64,000 nucleotides of DNA, from contig OY728143.1 in NCBI GenBank assembly GCA_963277665.1, positions 233,731,591-233,795,590 of the forward strand, in the 5' to 3' direction. Origin of the DNA: Viscum album. Its lineage: Eukaryota; Streptophyta; Magnoliopsida; Santalales; Viscaceae. A program made the translations under genes and the position numbers. Below the pieces are notes generated by a model. That model was not told the DNA's origin, ran no database searches, and worked only from the letters and a program-made list of their open reading frames with translations. Each line of letters begins with the position of its first letter. Position 1 is the stretch's first letter. Positions 61,229 through 64,000 of this stretch are shown piece by piece.

Positions 61229-61690
61229 TGATAATGCATGTGATTATTCGACAAGTATAATATACATGTGAATAATTAAATGGAATTATTTGATTTATAT
61301 TTTCTATATTATGCAGAATTTTATGTTGAAAAGGCTTATGTTTTAGTCTTATACATTACCTTAAATGTTTATTCTTATTTATGAATGTTTTCTCTATATT
61401 GTTATCCTTACTGAGCATCTGAGCTCACCCCTTTCTATGTTTTATTTTTTCTAGGATGTGAAGAAGTATATTATGAATGGCTTGTAGGGATAGGCTAAGC
61501 GAGATGAATGTGTTCAAAGGAGACACAATGCTGTTATTTTTTATTTCATAATGTAATGTAAAACTTATGTATGTATCTAGTTCTTCCATGGCTACTAAAC
61601 TGATCGATATTTCAGGATTTGATCCCTTGTGATCATTCCAATGTTATTTAGTAATCCACTGACTTAGGGTAACTGGGGTGGGGCATTATA
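61229..61690 (+). repeat. Right LTR of element B, 3' part
   Basis: It continues the LTR alignment after the CACTA insertion, from TGATAATGCATGTGATTATT (left LTR: TGATATTGCATATAATTATT) to the end GGCATTATA. The flanking GATGT follows. Confidence 0.93.
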
Positions 61691-61695
61691 GATGT
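61691..61695. repeat. 5-bp target-site duplication of element B (right)
   Basis: GATGT, identical to 30,816-30,820. Confidence 0.93.
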
Positions 61696-64000
61696 TGGTC
61701 CATCCAATGAAGTGGTAGAATGTACATTATTTTTTACTCAGATTTATCTAATTTCATATGTGGTACGGGGTCTACACATGTCATTATTTCTGATAAATTT
61801 TATATTAAATTATGAATTTCACCCCTTGAAATGAAATTAGAGCTTATGGTAAAATCTATAAGAGGAAATGTTGAGGAAAAACTACATTATAATAATCTTC
61901 ATGTTGTTTTCTAAGGAAAGACATTACATGAAAACATTGTTGATCATATTTAGTAGTGTTTGGTGTTATTCTGTGCATGTGATTACTATCTTTTTATCAT
62001 GATAAGATTTTCTATTGATCTAAGGAATTATGTTTTTTGAAAGAGTTTCATTTTGGATTGATGAATGAATCCATACCATTTATAACATGTCAAGAATTTG
62101 AGAAACTGTTAAAATATGGAAATGAATTTTATCTAGCATATATCTTTGAAAACATGGGAAAAATTAGACTAATTATGTGCCAATAGTAAATGAATACCTA
62201 AATGTTTTTTCTAATGAGTTTCCTGATGTTATAACTAATTTGAATGTTTATATTACCATGACATAGTTCCTTATGGTAATCCTATTTCAAAACCCCCTTA
62301 TTGATATCTTAATTGGATCTTCTTGAATTGAAAAAGTAGGAGGATGAGTTTCATGATAACGGCTTCATTCGACCTATAACTTCACCGTGGTGGTCTCCAG
62401 TTCTGTTAATCAAAAATAAATATGGTTCCATGAGACATTGCATTAATTATATAGCTTTGAATAAAACTAATATTAAGAATAAGTATTCATTGCCTCATAT
62501 TGATGACTTGTTTGATCAGCTCGAGGGAGATTATTATTTTTCATTGATTAACTTGATATCTAGGTACCATTATATGAAGGTGATGGAGGATGAAATTCTC
62601 AAAAAAGCTTTCTGAACTAGATATGGGCATTATGAGTTTGTTGTTATTACCTTTGTCTTAACAAATCCCCATATTGTATTTATGGATCTTATGAATAGTG
62701 TTTTCCATGAATTCTTGGGTATGTTTTTTGTTTTTTATTATATTTTTGTTTATTCGGAATGTCAATAAAATCATGGAAAACATATAAGAACTTTTATGTA
62801 AACACGTAAAGAAAATTAGTTATACGTGAAATTTTTTAGATGAAAATTTTGGTTGAAATATATTTCTTTTCAAGTTAAAATTAAAAATAAGGATGGAATT
62901 ACAGTTGATCCCACTAAATTAAAAGTGGATAAAGAATGGAAAAAAGCTGAAAATGTTATTAATATTCAGACTTTACATGGATTATAAGGTTATTACCATT
63001 TTTTTGTTAAAAAATTGAATGGTTATGTAGCCCGATAACTACATTAAAATGAAGAGGTTTAAAATTTATTTTTATAAAATACTATGATGTTTGTTTTCAA
63101 GAACTGAAAAACAATATTGGTGAATACTTTAGTTTTGGATTTTCCTTGAATAAATGGAGAGGTTTTGGTCTATAGTTATTCTTCATTTAAGGGAGTAGTT
63201 TTCATTCTATTTAAGAATGACTAGATAATTGTTTATTATTCAGGACAACTGAAACATGATTACTTAAATTATCTCACACATGATATTGGATTAGCATCTA
63301 TAGTTTTCAATTTAAAAGTTTGGAGATATAATTTATATAGATCCAAATATAATATATATACATACCATAAAATATTAACTTATATATTTACTTGAAATGA
63401 ATTTAACAAGATATAGAGAATATGGATAAAAATGATAAAGAATTATGATTTTGTGATCAATAACCATCCTAGAAAAGTAAAAAAAGTGGTATATTCCATG
63501 ATTCCAAAACATCATGAATCATGAATCATGTTAAATTTGGAATATGACCCCTTGGTTTATGATTTGATGAATTTTTGTTTGGATGTTGTTGGTGTAGGAA
63601 ATTACTCTATGTTCTTTCATGTGTTAGTGCAGTCATCTCACTCAGACATAATTAAACTACCACATGAGGGAGACCTTGAGTAACATAAAATTTCATAATT
63701 GGATAAGGAAGGTATGTTTTATATATTAAATTTTCATAAATATAGTGTCTAACGATTGGTAATGTGATTACGTGTTCCTTGTGTTTCCCAACTGATGAAT
63801 GAATTGTAAAGTGTAACTCATCGTTCTCCATTTTCAGTTCATCATGGAAGCGGTATGATATATAGAGACCATTGGGAGTATTACATGTGGGAATTAATGA
63901 AAATGAATATTCCATATTATACAATGAAATTATTTAAATGTTAATTTTGAGAAATAACTACCAAAGGGGATTGTTTATCCATTTCATGTACCAGAATGGA
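61696..64000 (+). pseudogene. pol remnant of element A, truncated by window edge
   Basis: Protease: RGSTHVIISDKFYIKL near 61,768, resembling the DSGSTHSFIS motif with its first residues lost. RT: FHDNGFIRPITSPWWSPVLL near 62,350, then [48 protein letters not shown] and [10 protein letters not shown]. The catalytic pair of aspartates is replaced by two tyrosines (62,736-62,741). RNase H: YSYSSFKGVVFILFKND near 63,175, LNYLTHDIGLASIVFNLKVW, then HKILTYIFT. An HHCC-type integrase zinc region begins near 63,815 (HHGSGMIYRDHWEYYMWELM). Several stops and frameshifts. The integrase core lies beyond 64,000. Confidence 0.88.

Larger units (their letters stand above)
30821..61690 (+). mobile_element. 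Element B: full-length Ty3/gypsy retrotransposon (interrupted by CACTA element)
   Basis: Left LTR 30,821-33,845, internal region 33,846-38,848, right LTR 38,849-41,413 continued at 61,229-61,690. Without the CACTA insertion the element is about 11 kb. The LTRs start TGTAACACC. They end TTATA where TTACA would complete the usual TG...CA ends, and both ends show the same loss. Gag, protease, RT, RNase H and integrase follow in gypsy order. A chromodomain-like C-terminal tail suggests a chromovirus, though the clade is not certain. Confidence 0.94.
29729..64000 (+). mobile_element. Element A: outer Ty3/gypsy retrotransposon, split by element B, runs off the right edge
   Basis: Gag on the left (29,729-30,820) and protease/RT/RNase H/integrase on the right (61,696-64,000) are parts of one element interrupted by element B. 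The proof is the 5-bp duplication GATGT at 30,816-30,820 and 61,691-61,695 and the matching order of domains across the gap. The interruption falls between the gag zinc-knuckle region and the protease. Confidence 0.88.

Noticed and set aside
63652..63924. 90-codon minus-strand ORF
   Set aside because: It overlaps the plus-strand integrase zinc-binding region of element A and is its antisense shadow.

Overview
The window is nuclear DNA of a flowering plant: intergenic heterochromatin made almost wholly of transposable elements. The evidence is a Ty3/gypsy gag-pol with long LTRs and a tRNA-Met-like primer site, a CACTA (En/Spm) DNA transposon carrying plant-type TNPD and TNPA genes with GT-AG introns, and a very AT-rich, stop-riddled background. 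I do not name a species. No intact host gene is certain; one 73-base candidate first exon (23,264) and one small ORF (28,057) are the only host-like coding signals.

Layout. 1-30 kb: AT-rich DNA with two heavily decayed Ty3/gypsy gag-pol relics on the minus strand (about 1.45-5.76 kb and 14.2-17.35 kb). They are recognisable only by aligned motif strings across broken frames. 28.8-64 kb: a three-level nest. Element A, an old plus-strand gypsy element (gag 29.7-30.8 kb, pol 61.7-64 kb, running off the right edge), was entered by element B, a second gypsy element. B has LTRs of 3,025 and 3,027 bp, a 5-bp target duplication GATGT, a TATA box in each LTR, a primer-binding site and a polypurine tract. 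B's right LTR was then entered by a 19.8-kb CACTA element (41,414-61,225) with a 3-bp duplication TAT. B's left LTR preserves the empty site.

Inside the CACTA element: CACTACTA termini; subterminal hairpin-forming palindromes (one on the left, five on the right); a C/G-rich leader; a transposase gene (TNPD: Transpos_assoc, TNP2, DUF4218 and DUF4216 regions) with five in-frame stops; and a TNPA-like gene (Transposase_24 type) of seven exons with one mutated splice donor. Then come a 20-bp-class C-rich minisatellite split by a 2.5-kb LTR-like insertion, and an 8.6-kb tandem array. The array is 22 monomers of exactly 342 bp plus a diverged subfamily. Each monomer is itself a duplicated unit of about 171 bp, and parts of the array alternate two monomer types (684-bp higher-order repeat). 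An AT-rich spacer leads to the right terminus.

How the parts relate: the TNPD and TNPA products would together bind the subterminal repeats and mobilise the CACTA element, but both genes look broken here. The gypsy copies are dead: stops fall mostly at former CAA, CAG, CGA or TGG codons, and catalytic residues are changed by G-to-A or C-to-T type substitutions, the pattern expected from deamination of methylated cytosine. The most unusual object is the GC-rich, hairpin-dense satellite inside the CACTA element, which shares a core motif with the neighbouring LTR-like insertion.
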